Notes: generated by a model not told the origin, from the sequence alone. Counted from the stretch's first letter, positions 43,287-53,741 are shown. The stretch is DNA of 64,000 bases from Wohlfahrtiimonas chitiniclastica DSM 18708 (GCF_000375345.1 NZ_AQXD01000001.1:760600-824599), one strand, 5' to 3'. Program-made: numbers and translations.

Positions 43287-46181
43287 TTAGGCTAAAGCGC
43301 GGCGCAACACACTCACAGGATGCAACGCATTGACGGCAGAAAAACGCTCCACTTGCGTACGGCATGAAAAACCTGTCGCCATGATGTGATCTTTAGCATC
43401 AATGCCATCGATCTTCACACGCCAAGATTGATCATAAATTTTCTCTGACAATTCTGCTTGGGCACTTAAGTGGCCAAATGCGCCACTCATACCACAGCAA
43501 CCCGTTGCCACCACTTCCACTGTTAAACCAAGTCTTGTAAAAACTTGCTGCCATAAAGTCGGCGCATTCGGCACAGAAGTTTTTTCCATGCAATGACTCA
43601 TCAAATAATAAGTCGCCGCCGTCGCCTTTGGTAAAGATTGAGCCTTGGCCAAATACTCTGCCAAAAACTCTTGCACAAGGCGAACATTGGTATCGGTGCC
43701 AAAGAGTTGTTTATAATCCTTGCGATACATCACAGTAATTGGCGGCTCAATGCCCACCATTGGCACGCCAAACTTAGACAATTGCACCAACATTTTATAT
43801 TGCTGCTCAGCCGAACGCTTAAATTGATCACGCATGCCGAGCACATGGTACGCTTTACCAGAATTTTGATACGGCGCTAAAAAGACTTTCAACCCCAATT
43901 GATGCAACACTTCAATGCAATCTTTGAGCACATGGCCATCAAAATATTCCGTCAATGCATCAGGTACAATGATCACGCTGTGCTCCGGGTCAAATTGCGC
44001 CGCCGTTAAGCGTTCAACATCTGCAATTGTCCACTGCGTCACTTTACCCGCCTTCACCAATGCCGCCACGCCATTGTCTTGTGGCATTGTGGCATCCACC
44101 AACCCAATTTTTTGCATGATGCTTTTGGTCATCGGCAATTTAAACAGCGGGTTGGTGAGGTTTCGCATCTGATACAACATCGGTGCGCGCTCTTCAGATT
44201 GCGCTAAAATGGTGTGCACCAATGGGCGTTTACGGGTTTGATAATAAACTTCCATAAACTGTGAACGGGCATTGGGAATATTGATCATCACCGGACATTC
44301 AGAAGTACAAGAGCCGCAACTTAAACAAGTTTCTAGGGCTTTGAAAATCTCTTCTTCAAATTCTGGCGTATTTTGATCCGTACAACGACGACGTTCCCAC
44401 TCTTTAATGAGCATCGCGCGCCCTTTCGGTGATTGAACACGATCACGTGTGGCTTTATAACTTGGGCACATTGGTGAATGGACATCATAGTTAAAACACG
44501 CACCATTACCATTACAGAAGTTGATGCGGCGGTACTCATTCCACATCTCTTCTGTGATCAATGCATCAAACTCGCCGCGCATTGGCGTTGCGTCAATTTT
44601 CTTAAGCGTTGCATCCGTCATTTCTAACGGTGCGGCAATTTTCCCGGGGTTCATTTGATTGTGCGGATCAAAGGCAGATTTAATGGCACGAATCACGGGG
44701 TAAAAATCCCCAAAGAAAGGTTCGCAATATTCAGAGCGCACCCCTTTACCATGTTCACCCCATAAAACACCTTTGTATTTCACGCATAAATCATACACTT
44801 GATCACTCACTTTGCGGATCATTGCGCGATCTTCTGGCGTTTTAAGATCAAGGGCTGGGCGCACATGCAATACACCCGCATCCACATGGCCAAACATGCC
44901 ATACATGAGATTTTGTGCATCTAACACTGCTTTAAATTCTGTGATGAAATCTGCCAAAGCTTCTGGTGGCACGGCGCAGTCTTCCACAAATGCCATGGTT
45001 CTGCGTTCACCTTTGATGTTACCAAGTAAACCCACCGCGCGTTTTCTTAAGCCATACACATCTTTAATCGCCGCTTCCCCTTGGATTACATTAGAGGATA
45101 GCAGCGCACTGTATTGGCTCTCTTGCATATACGTGGCAAATTTCGCCACAGAATCTGCCAATTCTGCTTCATCATCGCTGTTAAATTCCACCAATAAAAT
45201 GGCTTTTAAACGATCAAAATCCACACCTTTAAAATGGTGCTGATTCACTTCCCACACATAATCGTTTTGCGCACGTTCCACCACGCGATCATCTAACACT
45301 TCGATGGATGTTGGCGTCACAGGTGCATTCATCAAATAACTTGAATGCCTTAAAGAAGCGATGAAATCATCATAGCTGAGGATCACAAGTGTGCGATATT
45401 TCGGGATCGGCAAAACATTGAGCGTCGCTTCCGTTAGAATGCCAAGCGTGCCCTCTGCCCCACATAATAGATGCTTTAAGTTATGGGTTTCATCTTCATA
45501 AAAATGTTTGGCATCATACCCAGTCATGGAGCGATTGAGCTCAGGGAAATGGGCATTCATGCTCTCCACATTTGGGGCAATGAGATTGGCGACCGTCTCA
45601 CTCAATGGATTATTTTGAGTGGTGTCAATCGGCGCACCATTAGGCAAAAAGCCTTTTAAGGCAATCACATGATGGCGCGTTTTACCATAGGTAAAACTGC
45701 CTTGCCCCGATGCGTCTGTATTGATCATTCCGCCAATGGTTGCGCGGTTGGACGTAGACAATTCAGGGGCAAAGAAAAAGCCATGGGGTTTTAAAAAGGC
45801 ATTGAGCTGATCTTTCACAACGCCCGTTTGCACCGTCACTTGATGTTTTTCAGCATCAAAACTTAAAATCTGATTCATGTGGCGGGATAAATCTAAAATG
45901 ATTCCCGTATTGAGGGATTGACCATTCGTGCCTGTGCCGCCACCTTTGGCCGTGATGTTCACGCCTTGATGTTCTGGCTTTGCCAGCAGTGCTGTCACAA
46001 TTGCCACATCTTCACTGTTTTTCGGGTACAACACCGCTGCGGGTTTGACCTCGTAAATGGAGTTATCCACCGAATGCACCAAGCGCGATGCCTCACTGAC
46101 TTCTATTTCCCCTTGAAATGGCGTTTGACGCAACGCGTGAATGTACTGCTCTATGGTTTGTTCAGAAATAGAAGGACTCAT
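43287..46181 (-). CDS. ydiJ: YdiJ-type FAD/iron-sulfur oxidoreductase (D-2-hydroxyglutarate dehydrogenase family)
   Basis: The 964-residue protein fuses a FAD-binding (PCMH/VAO) domain, with ITAKGGGTGTNGQSLNTGI and ELSTSNRATIGGMINTDASGQGSFTYGKT, to a C-terminal iron-sulfur part. That part has a 4Fe-4S motif CLSCGSCTSECPVM (about residue 660) and the CCG-type motif VATGCCGMSGAFGHLS near the end. It aligns with E. coli YdiJ (1018 residues), which oxidises D-2-hydroxyglutarate. The electron acceptor is probably in the membrane respiratory chain. GGAG precedes the ATG at 46181. It is followed by the terminator shared with the convergent gene. Confidence 0.87.
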   Translation of the reverse strand: MSPSISEQTIEQYIHALRQTPFQGEIEVSEASRLVHSVDNSIYEVKPAAVLYPKNSEDVAIVTALLAKPEHQGVNITAKGGGTGTNGQSLNTGIILDLSRHMNQILSFDAEKHQVTVQTGVVKDQLNAFLKPHGFFFAPELSTSNRATIGGMINTDASGQGSFTYGKTRHHVIALKGFLPNGAPIDTTQNNPLSETVANLIAPNVESMNAHFPELNRSMTGYDAKHFYEDETHNLKHLLCGAEGTLGILTEATLNVLPIPKYRTLVILSYDDFIASLRHSSYLMNAPVTPTSIEVLDDRVVERAQNDYVWEVNQHHFKGVDFDRLKAILLVEFNSDDEAELADSVAKFATYMQESQYSALLSSNVIQGEAAIKDVYGLRKRAVGLLGNIKGERRTMAFVEDCAVPPEALADFITEFKAVLDAQNLMYGMFGHVDAGVLHVRPALDLKTPEDRAMIRKVSDQVYDLCVKYKGVLWGEHGKGVRSEYCEPFFGDFYPVIRAIKSAFDPHNQMNPGKIAAPLEMTDATLKKIDATPMRGEFDALITEEMWNEYRRINFCNGNGACFNYDVHSPMCPSYKATRDRVQSPKGRAMLIKEWERRRCTDQNTPEFEEEIFKALETCLSCGSCTSECPVMINIPNARSQFMEVYYQTRKRPLVHTILAQSEERAPMLYQMRNLTNPLFKLPMTKSIMQKIGLVDATMPQDNGVAALVKAGKVTQWTIADVERLTAAQFDPEHSVIIVPDALTEYFDGHVLKDCIEVLHQLGLKVFLAPYQNSGKAYHVLGMRDQFKRSAEQQYKMLVQLSKFGVPMVGIEPPITVMYRKDYKQLFGTDTNVRLVQEFLAEYLAKAQSLPKATAATYYLMSHCMEKTSVPNAPTLWQQVFTRLGLTVEVVATGCCGMSGAFGHLSAQAELSEKIYDQSWRVKIDGIDAKDHIMATGFSCRTQVERFSAVNALHPVSVLRRALA

Positions 46182-46192
46182 CTTTTTCTCCC

Positions 46193-47317
46193 TTATGCCT
46201 GGCGTTTCGATTGATGTAAATAGGTTTCTGACTGCATTTCAATGAGGCGGCTGACGGTGCGATCAAACTCAAAATCCAAGGCATTCGTGCCTTTTGTTTC
46301 ATAGAGTTCAGCTAGATTTGTTTCAGCGCCTATAATGATTTTAACACCTTGATCATAAAACTCATCGATCATAATCACAAATCGGCGTGCCTCATTTTGA
46401 CGATCTCGATTTAAAATCGGCACGCCACTTAAAAAGACCGTATTGTAATCAGCGGCCAATTGAATGAAGTCTTGTGAGGCACGCGGCTTTGCACATGCCT
46501 CTTTAAAAGTGAACCATGTGGCATCATTGCCCACTTTAATCATCTCAAAGGCATGACCATTGACATCACGGGTGATCGGCCCTTGACTGTAACCGGCAAG
46601 CTCATCAAAGGCTTGTTCAAAATGTGCGATTTGTGCATCGACAGAGCCTGTGAACCACACATCCGCCGATTCTAAATGGCGCATGCGATAATCTTTATCG
46701 CTGTCTAAAGGCACAGACACCAAACGTTTTTTAATGATCTCAATGGCGGGCAAGAATTTATCGCGTTGCAAACCATTTTTATACAACTCATCCGGCTCAC
46801 GGTTTGAGGTTGTAATGAAGAAAATGCCTTCATCTAATAGAGATTCTAACAAGCGATACAAAATCATGGCATCGGTGATGTCAATCACATGGAATTCATC
46901 AATGCAGAGTACTTTGCATTTTTCAGCATAGCGCTTGGCCACCAATTTTAAAGGGTCGCTCTCGCCCTGAAAGCTTCTGAGTTCATTATGCACATCTTGC
47001 ATGAAGTGATAATAGTGATTGCGAATCTTTGGCACATTGATGTTGTGATAAAAAAGATCCATCAAAAACGTTTTACCGCGCCCGACGCGTCCATAAATAT
47101 AAATACCTCGGGGATCAGCATATTGCTTGGCTTGATCGGGCACTTTTTTGGTGAGCTTTTGGAAAAACGATAATTTACGTTGATCCACGACAGGCTCATC
47201 ATTTTCAATCTTAGCTTTTAATCGATCGTACTCTTCTGCCACGCGCAACTGAATCGGATCAACATTATACCCGCGCGTTTCTGTCTCCTTAAGATAGGCT
47301 TCCTTGATGGTTGACAT
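46193..47317 (-). CDS. zapE: AFG1-like ATPase ZapE
   Basis: The 374-residue P-loop ATPase is a divisome-associated protein in E. coli that acts on FtsZ under stress. Walker A is YGRVGRGKTFLMDLFY (about residue 77) and Walker B is VLCIDEFHVIDITDAMIL. FITTSNREPDELYKNGLQRDKFLP is the sensor/arginine region of the AFG1 family. The ATG shares one base with the tadA stop, and AGGAGG is embedded in the last codons of tadA. It lies between tadA and ydiJ. Confidence 0.9.
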   Translation of the reverse strand: MSTIKEAYLKETETRGYNVDPIQLRVAEEYDRLKAKIENDEPVVDQRKLSFFQKLTKKVPDQAKQYADPRGIYIYGRVGRGKTFLMDLFYHNINVPKIRNHYYHFMQDVHNELRSFQGESDPLKLVAKRYAEKCKVLCIDEFHVIDITDAMILYRLLESLLDEGIFFITTSNREPDELYKNGLQRDKFLPAIEIIKKRLVSVPLDSDKDYRMRHLESADVWFTGSVDAQIAHFEQAFDELAGYSQGPITRDVNGHAFEMIKVGNDATWFTFKEACAKPRASQDFIQLAADYNTVFLSGVPILNRDRQNEARRFVIMIDEFYDQGVKIIIGAETNLAELYETKGTNALDFEFDRTVSRLIEMQSETYLHQSKRQA

Positions 47318-47811
47318 TACTCCCTCCTACTGCTTTTTTGTTGTTGTCGTCTCTCTTTGAAAAACGACTGTATTAATGTGCGACACTCTTCGGCCAAAAC
47401 CGCTTGCGTTATCATAACGCGGTGGTTAAAAGAAGCAAAGGTATTGACATTCAATTGTGTGCCAAGCGCACCGTGGCGAGAATCGCCTGCCCCAAAGATG
47501 ATGCGTTTTAAGCGGCTGTGTACAAAGCTGCCGGCACACATCATGCAAGGCTCTAACGTCACATAGAGTTCGCAATCAATGAGCCGATAATTATTTAAAG
47601 CTTGCCCTGCTCGGCGAATGGCGACAATTTCAGCATGCGCTGTCGGATCATTTGTGGTGATTGACTCATTAAAACCGCGGGCAATGATTTGCCCATCTTT
47701 GACGATCACTGCGCCAATGGGAATTTCGCCAATCGCGGCCGCTTTTTGTGCCTCCACCAAAGCCTCACGCATGAAAAATTCATCCTGAGGCTGTATCTCT
47801 TCTGCCATCAT
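47317..47811 (-). CDS. tadA: tRNA-specific adenosine deaminase TadA
   Basis: The 164-residue zinc deaminase changes A34 to inosine in tRNA-Arg(ACG). The catalytic HAE is in DPTAHAEIVAIRRAG and the zinc PCXXC is in LYVTLEPCMMCAGSFVHSRL. The length and C-terminal helix match E. coli TadA. The start is directly after the yggT stop codon (TAG-ATG). The last four codons carry the zapE ribosome site, a compact coupling arrangement. Confidence 0.95.
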   Translation of the reverse strand: MMAEEIQPQDEFFMREALVEAQKAAAIGEIPIGAVIVKDGQIIARGFNESITTNDPTAHAEIVAIRRAGQALNNYRLIDCELYVTLEPCMMCAGSFVHSRLKRIIFGAGDSRHGALGTQLNVNTFASFNHRVMITQAVLAEECRTLIQSFFKERRQQQKSSRRE

Positions 47812-48372
47812 CTACAAACCCCAGTTGAGTAAAAAGGATTTGACGATGTATAACCCAGATTGCACCAGCATGATCGCCAATAATACCACCATCGGTTTAA
47901 AATCAATGTTGCGATATCGCAATGTGAAATTAAAAAGGAGCATCAATGGCGCAGTTAAACGCCCTAACACATCCAGCACAATGCGCGCATTCGGGGACTC
48001 TCGAAACCAGCTGCATAACGACACACCAATGATGGCATAAAAATAGATGGTCAAAATGTCTTGAATGATCTCTATTAAAATGAGCCCAAGCACAATCAAT
48101 GGCGAGAGCGCAAGGCGCATCAATAACATTATGAGCACATACTTAATGATGCCCGCTAACAGCACCACCACCATGCATGACCAATCCCAGCTGCTGAATA
48201 CCGGCGTGATTCTGCGCACAGGCAATACAATCGGATTGGTGATGCGCACCAAAATTTGAATCATTGGGTGAAAGAAATTTACTTTCACGCATTGCAATAA
48301 AAAGCGAAGCAACACCAAAAAGCTGATGCAGTTAAACACCAATTTAATGATGAATTCTAATAATCCTGTCAT
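47812..48372 (-). CDS. yggT: YggT-family membrane protein
   Basis: The 186-residue protein has two YGGT repeats, each with two hydrophobic segments and a conserved loop: HPMIQILVRITNPIVLPVRRITP in the first half and SWFRESPNARIVLDVLGRLTAPLML in the second. YggT proteins relate to membrane organisation or cell division and osmotic adaptation, without a settled biochemical role. It follows proC with a one-base overlap, the common proC-yggT pairing. Confidence 0.9.
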   Translation of the reverse strand: MTGLLEFIIKLVFNCISFLVLLRFLLQCVKVNFFHPMIQILVRITNPIVLPVRRITPVFSSWDWSCMVVVLLAGIIKYVLIMLLMRLALSPLIVLGLILIEIIQDILTIYFYAIIGVSLCSWFRESPNARIVLDVLGRLTAPLMLLFNFTLRYRNIDFKPMVVLLAIMLVQSGLYIVKSFLLNWGL

Positions 48373-49208
48373 CAGTGATCCTCACCTTTAATGGTTGCCT
48401 CTAAATCTTGAGCCAATGCTTCGCTGCGCTCAACCGTTGCCGTCATGGCAGATTTAACCACATTGAATAAAGCATCATTGTCTTTAAAAACGGTCATTGC
48501 TTGTTCTGTGGTGCCCTTAGGGGAACAGATGCTACGAATCAAATCTGGCAATGCAGCTTCACCTGCTGCCGCTAATTTGGCACTGCCGAGCATCGTTTCA
48601 ACCGCCATGCGCGTGGCTTCTTCAGGATTCAGTCCCATTTGTGCGCCCACTTGCCCAATGACTTCGGCAAAATAGAAGAAATACGCTGGACTTGAACCTG
48701 CCACCGCAATCACGGCATTGATTAAGGATTCTTCTTTCACCCATGTTGCCATCCCACAACCTTCAAACATCTCTGTCACACAATTGATGCGATCAGCCGT
48801 CATATAAGAATTGGCATATAATCCCGTCACACCGTGCCCAACTTTTGCTGCCATGTTTGGCATCGCACGTACAATGGGCAGCTCATTAATCGGTAATAAT
48901 TGTGTAATGGCGGACACCGTCACGCCCGCTGCAATGGAAATCACCACTTGATGCGGCTGAATGTGCGCACTCATCTCTGGCAACAATGCTGCAAAACCTT
49001 GAGGTTTAATGGCCAACACAATGTAATCCACTTCTGATAAAAAATAGCGATAATGCTCAAAAGTGTTGATGCCATACGTGGATGAAAGGTGCATTTGACG
49101 ATCGACACTTGGATCAGCCACAAAAATGGATGCGGGTAAAAACCCTTTCACTAAGCCTGCAATGATGCCTTCTGCCATATTGCCACCACCGATGAATCCT
49201 ATTTTCAT
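48372..49208 (-). CDS. proC: Pyrroline-5-carboxylate reductase ProC
   Basis: The 278-residue enzyme makes proline from pyrroline-5-carboxylate with NAD(P)H. The N-terminal dinucleotide motif is IGFIGGGNMAEGIIAGLV. The catalytic C-terminal region has VAGSSPAYFFYFAEVIGQVG, LGSAKLAA and ICSPKGTTEQAM. The first gene of the proC-yggT-tadA-zapE run, all with zero to one base between genes. AAGGC precedes the ATG. Confidence 0.94.
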   Translation of the reverse strand: MKIGFIGGGNMAEGIIAGLVKGFLPASIFVADPSVDRQMHLSSTYGINTFEHYRYFLSEVDYIVLAIKPQGFAALLPEMSAHIQPHQVVISIAAGVTVSAITQLLPINELPIVRAMPNMAAKVGHGVTGLYANSYMTADRINCVTEMFEGCGMATWVKEESLINAVIAVAGSSPAYFFYFAEVIGQVGAQMGLNPEEATRMAVETMLGSAKLAAAGEAALPDLIRSICSPKGTTEQAMTVFKDNDALFNVVKSAMTATVERSEALAQDLEATIKGEDH

Positions 49209-49351
49209 GCCTTGTCCTTTAATAAATGAATGTGGGATTTGATTTTACAAGAGAGCGCGTAAAGTTGGTAGTTGGCAATCAAAAATGGTGCATAAATCAA
49301 AAAAAAATACATTTTGCGCAATCTTTGAGCAGACAAGGCCTGAAAAAGTTG

Positions 49352-49357
49352 TATAAT
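49352..49357 (+). promoter_or_regulatory. Probable -10 box of the tRNA-Gly promoter
   Basis: TATAAT lies 14 bases before the first tRNA gene. A clear -35 box at normal spacing is not seen; TTGAGC lies 21 bases upstream, which is too far. Confidence 0.45.
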
Positions 49358-49370
49358 GCACACCTCTTCT

Positions 49371-49446
<76 letters not shown>

Positions 49447-49511
49447 AATTAAATCCTTAGAAATAAGGTGATGTGATGAAGACCAAATCATCATTATCCA
49501 CAACGCTTTTT

Positions 49512-49587
<76 letters not shown>

Positions 49588-49592
49588 AATTT

Positions 49593-49618
49593 AAAGCCCT
49601 TCGATGAAGGGCTTTTTT
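49593..49618 (+). terminator. Rho-independent terminator after the tRNA pair
   Basis: A ten-base-pair stem AAAGCCCTTC/GAAGGGCTTT with loop GAT is followed by six T residues. Confidence 0.88.
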
Positions 49619-49782
49619 ATTGCCTAAAATTTCCTACAATCCCTTTCCCCTTCCGTCTTTCTTTACATTTAAAAATATTATTTTAAGAAAAACACATTAA
49701 TTCTGCACACTTTTTATGCATATTAAAAATATATTCCCTTTATTTTCATATAGATCATGATTTTTTGATAATTCAACAAAAT

Positions 49783-49796
49783 TTGATGCAGATCAT
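49783..49796 (+). promoter_or_regulatory. Possible FNR/ANR site before the autotransporter gene
   Basis: TTGAT-GCAG-ATCAT matches nine of ten positions of the FNR half-site pair. It lies 86 bases before the autotransporter start, in an AT-rich 264-base gap that otherwise shows only the tRNA terminator. Such a site would make expression respond to oxygen. A short match of this kind can occur by chance in AT-rich DNA. Confidence 0.35.
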
Positions 49797-49881
49797 TACT
49801 TACATTTCTATACTAACCTAGCTATGGAGCCGATTTAACTTAAAATTAATTAACAATATCTAGGTCAATGTAAATTACAGT

Positions 49882-52800
49882 ATGAATAAAGTATTTAAAA
49901 TTGTGTGGAGCATGGCACTCAATCAATGGGTGGTGACTTCCGAATTGGGCAAATCACACCAAAAATCTAAATCAACCACGGTTAAAGCTGCGGTTGCTGG
50001 TGTTTTAGCGTTGATGGGTGCAAATGCATTCGCAGAAACCAAAGGCATCAATGGCTTTGAAGGCTTTGAGCCTGCACCTCAAAAAGGTGATTTGGTGATT
50101 TTAAACAATAACCAAACCCATGATGTGCCTTCTGAACATTACAAACCTGTCAGTGGCGTTCGTTATGATGAAAAAATCAGTGGCGATAAAAATGTATACT
50201 TTGGCGCGACAGACATTCAATATAAGCCCATTTTAGGCGTTGCAGATCCCAATTATGATCCATATGCAGATCACTCAGGTGAGCCTAAATATGATCATAA
50301 TGGTCATTTGAGCCCATTTAGTAAAGGGGATCGTTATGGTCGTGACATTCATTTAGTGTCTAACAATGGTGCGGAAAATGATTTTAAAGGTGACATTTAT
50401 GTGACGCCAGGCGTGAATCTCTACATTGGGGATCATCAAACTGCCTCTACAAATCTGTTAGGTCAAGACAATGACATGATCGTTGAAGGCTATACCCTTG
50501 TCACCATTGACAACTCAACAGAAACCTTAAAGAACTTAACATTTAAAAATAATGCTTCTGCACAGCGCATTGAGAACACACGTTGTGAAGGCACCAATAC
50601 ACCAGCAAGCTGTGATAACTCATACAATGGTTCAAATGGTGATGCATTAGGCTATGACATGAATCATGCTTATAACAATAGCATGCGTCCACATGATCCG
50701 ATTTATGATGAAGGCGGCGGTGCTTTTTATATCCGTGACAATGCCGATTTAACGGTGACAGACAATGTTGAATTTTCTGGTTCAGCACAAGGCGCAGGCG
50801 CTGACTTTAATGCCAGCAGCAGTCGCTTTGCCTTTCAAAAAGACACCAACTTTACCAATGGTTCACGCATTTTTGCCAGTCGCTCAGAGGGTACATTAGA
50901 AGGTGCCGCCAACTTTAATGGTCATGGCGCAGGTTTACATGCCAATGATGCATCAAACATTCACATCACCAAAGAGACTTGGAAAGGTGGATCTGACTCA
51001 TCTAAAGATAAAGGCTATAACACTGTTTCCACAGGCAGCACGATCAGTGCAGATCATGGCATTGAGTTCCATAATCAAAGCATCACCATCAATGATGGCT
51101 TAAGCTTTGTGCAAGAATACATTGGTACAGATCCTAAGACCAATGAATACTTATATAAAATCAATACAAGCTTCCCCCAGCGCTCTGAAGGTTATGCGAA
51201 AAAAAGCACACTCAATGTGGGCACAGCAGATCAAAAAGCCGATTTCACCCTTGCAAGTGGTGATAATATCTTTAACGTCATCAACAGTGATGTGAATGTG
51301 CATGGCAATTTTACTGCAAAAGAGAATGACAACTTAAGTTTCTCCATGATCCATGGCGCACTCAATGTTGAAGACACTATTTCGTTGTCCGCGAATGATG
51401 CTGAATTGGTCATCATCAACAGCACCATTCAGGCAAATGATTTCATTGTTGACAATGCAAATGAAAACGAAAAAAGTGCATTCTTAGGCAATACTTTGGA
51501 CATTGCAGGTGATTTCACATTGGCAAATCATGCCCAAATTTATGATGCCAGCTATTTTGATGGCTCAAATGATGATCGTAAATTTAATGCACCCGGCCTT
51601 AAATCGCCTGAAAAATATGAGCTCACCTATGATCAATTGGTCGATTTCTTAAAAGATGATGCCGCCGCTGCCATTGATGTTGATGCCGCTGCATCTTTAA
51701 CAGCCAATAATGTCAATATGCGCGATGCAGCCATTTATAAAACAGCCGGCGATGTTACAGTCAAAAGCACTATGAATGTCGAGGATCAAGCAGAATTTAC
51801 CGCAACAAAAGGTGACATCAACATCGGTGAACAACTCACTGTTGCCAAAGGTGCTAAATTAGCCACGATTGATGGCAACATCACTTTAAGTGATGCCAAA
51901 GGCTCACAAGTGGATGGCACACTTGGCATTGCTGAAGGTCAACAATTTGATTTGACTGCCGGTAACCTCATCATTGATGGTCAGCAGTATGAATTTTTAG
52001 GCACATTGAATGTCGCTGATGGCGCAACGTTACAATTCAATGGCGCCGCTGATTTAACCAAAGAGAGTGCGCGCTTAAATAACAAAGGCACAATCACTGC
52101 CCTTTCCGGTGCAAAATTGGGGCAAACTTTGAACGATGGCAGCATCCATGCTTATGCTGACAGCGAATTTGGCCATGTTACCAACAATGGCATCATTCAA
52201 CTTGCGGGTGCTAACGACAATGGCACTGCTGACCGTGGTAAAGTGACGTTTAATGGCAATTACATTGGTAATGGCGGTACATTGGTATTTGGTGCGGTCA
52301 ATGCAGATAACATCAAGCGCAATACGACAACTAATGGCGCTGAAGTTGATCCGTTTGATACAACGCATAAAGATTTATTGATCATCACAGGTGATGCATC
52401 CGGCAATACGAATGTGATCGTACAAAAAATTGAAGGTCAATTCACAGATCAAGGAATTTTACTCATCAATGTCCAAGGCACCAGTGAAGCAACCGCTTTC
52501 CAATTAGACCCAAGCCGCGGTGTGCGCTCTGGCGTGACTGACTTTACAGCATTAGAAAAACGTGGCAATGATTGGTATTTAGTGGGCAGCACTGAGTTTA
52601 AGCCTTCCATTCCATGGACACCATTAGAACCTGCAAATCCAATCGAAAAGCCTGAAGAACCAAGTGAGCCGGTTGATCCTTGTGATACTCGTTCAAGTTC
52701 GGATACTTGTGCAGCACCGGATCCATTGCCAAAAGATCCAGAAGATGAAGAACCTGAAGCACCGATTGACCCACAACCGGAAGAGCCAAAACCTGAACAG

Positions 52801-53727
52801 CCTAGTAAACCTACACCTGCGCCGATTTACAGCCCAGAAACGGTTGCTTATTTGTCACAACATGCAACCGCTAACCACATGTTTAACTTAAAATTCCATG
52901 ATCGTCTCTATTTACCGGGTGAAAATGGCGTTTGGGTTCATGCACAAGCAGGTTTTAATAAAATGCGTTCAAGTTTAACGCAAGATATTTCTGCCAAAAT
53001 GGATTACTACACCATTCATATTGGTAAAGATTTGGTGGAAAACGAATTGTATCAATTTGGTGTAATGGCAGCTTATGGCCATGCATCGGGGACAAGCCGT
53101 AATCATCGTCATGGCATCAAAGCAGATATGGATAGCAACGGTTTTGCAGTGGGTGTTTATGGTTCATACACGCCCACTGAACATCGCTATGTTGATGCAT
53201 GGGTGCAATATGCTTACTTACACAACAAGATAACACGTAAGAAATTTGCGTCAGAGAAATATAATTCAAAAGGTTTATTGGCCTCGATTGAAGCAGGTTA
53301 TGCCTTTAATATTTCTGAAAACTCTTACTTCCAACCACAAGTGCAATTGACTTATATGGGCGTGAAGTCAGATCGCCATGAAGAAGCAAATGGCAATATT
53401 GTGACCAGTAATAGCGGTAATGTACAAATTCGTGTGGGTGCGCGTGTTTATGGAGATAAAACGCTCTTCAATGGCTCAACAACGCCATATATGGAGCTCA
53501 ACTATTTCCACAATACCAAACCATTTAAAGTGAATGTACAAAATGGCAATGGCATGACCACCATTAGCCAACAGAATGCACGCGATATTTATCAAATTGA
53601 AGTGGGCTTTACCAGTCAATTGAATAAGGATCTTCGTTTAACGGGTGGCGTTTCTTATGCGCAAGGTAAAAAGAGACAAGACTACCGTGATACGAAAGTG
53701 CGTTTAGATTTACGTTATAACTTCTAA
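49882..53727 (+). CDS. Type V autotransporter with extended signal peptide (ESPR)
   Basis: The 1281-residue protein begins with an ESPR extension (MNKVFKIVWSMALNQWVVTSEL) and a signal peptide cut near AFA-ETKG (residue 51). The passenger (about 52-905) is rich in Asn, Asp, Gly and short hydrophobic strands, typical of a beta-helix, with motifs such as GGGAFYIRDNADLTVTDNVEFSGS. A Pro/Glu-rich linker (about 905-978) leads to a C-terminal beta-barrel of about 300 residues ending RLDLRYNF, with the terminal phenylalanine. No protease or RGD motif was recognised, so an adhesin-like role is only a guess. Two cysteine pairs, both C-x8-C, are present. The ribosome site is weak. A terminator follows. 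Confidence 0.92.
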   Translation: MNKVFKIVWSMALNQWVVTSELGKSHQKSKSTTVKAAVAGVLALMGANAFAETKGINGFEGFEPAPQKGDLVILNNNQTHDVPSEHYKPVSGVRYDEKISGDKNVYFGATDIQYKPILGVADPNYDPYADHSGEPKYDHNGHLSPFSKGDRYGRDIHLVSNNGAENDFKGDIYVTPGVNLYIGDHQTASTNLLGQDNDMIVEGYTLVTIDNSTETLKNLTFKNNASAQRIENTRCEGTNTPASCDNSYNGSNGDALGYDMNHAYNNSMRPHDPIYDEGGGAFYIRDNADLTVTDNVEFSGSAQGAGADFNASSSRFAFQKDTNFTNGSRIFASRSEGTLEGAANFNGHGAGLHANDASNIHITKETWKGGSDSSKDKGYNTVSTGSTISADHGIEFHNQSITINDGLSFVQEYIGTDPKTNEYLYKINTSFPQRSEGYAKKSTLNVGTADQKADFTLASGDNIFNVINSDVNVHGNFTAKENDNLSFSMIHGALNVEDTISLSANDAELVIINSTIQANDFIVDNANENEKSAFLGNTLDIAGDFTLANHAQIYDASYFDGSNDDRKFNAPGLKSPEKYELTYDQLVDFLKDDAAAAIDVDAAASLTANNVNMRDAAIYKTAGDVTVKSTMNVEDQAEFTATKGDINIGEQLTVAKGAKLATIDGNITLSDAKGSQVDGTLGIAEGQQFDLTAGNLIIDGQQYEFLGTLNVADGATLQFNGAADLTKESARLNNKGTITALSGAKLGQTLNDGSIHAYADSEFGHVTNNGIIQLAGANDNGTADRGKVTFNGNYIGNGGTLVFGAVNADNIKRNTTTNGAEVDPFDTTHKDLLIITGDASGNTNVIVQKIEGQFTDQGILLINVQGTSEATAFQLDPSRGVRSGVTDFTALEKRGNDWYLVGSTEFKPSIPWTPLEPANPIEKPEEPSEPVDPCDTRSSSDTCAAPDPLPKDPEDEEPEAPIDPQPEEPKPEQPSKPTPAPIYSPETVAYLSQHATANHMFNLKFHDRLYLPGENGVWVHAQAGFNKMRSSLTQDISAKMDYYTIHIGKDLVENELYQFGVMAAYGHASGTSRNHRHGIKADMDSNGFAVGVYGSYTPTEHRYVDAWVQYAYLHNKITRKKFASEKYNSKGLLASIEAGYAFNISENSYFQPQVQLTYMGVKSDRHEEANGNIVTSNSGNVQIRVGARVYGDKTLFNGSTTPYMELNYFHNTKPFKVNVQNGNGMTTISQQNARDIYQIEVGFTSQLNKDLRLTGGVSYAQGKKRQDYRDTKVRLDLRYNF

Positions 53728-53741
53728 ATCACTGAAAACAC

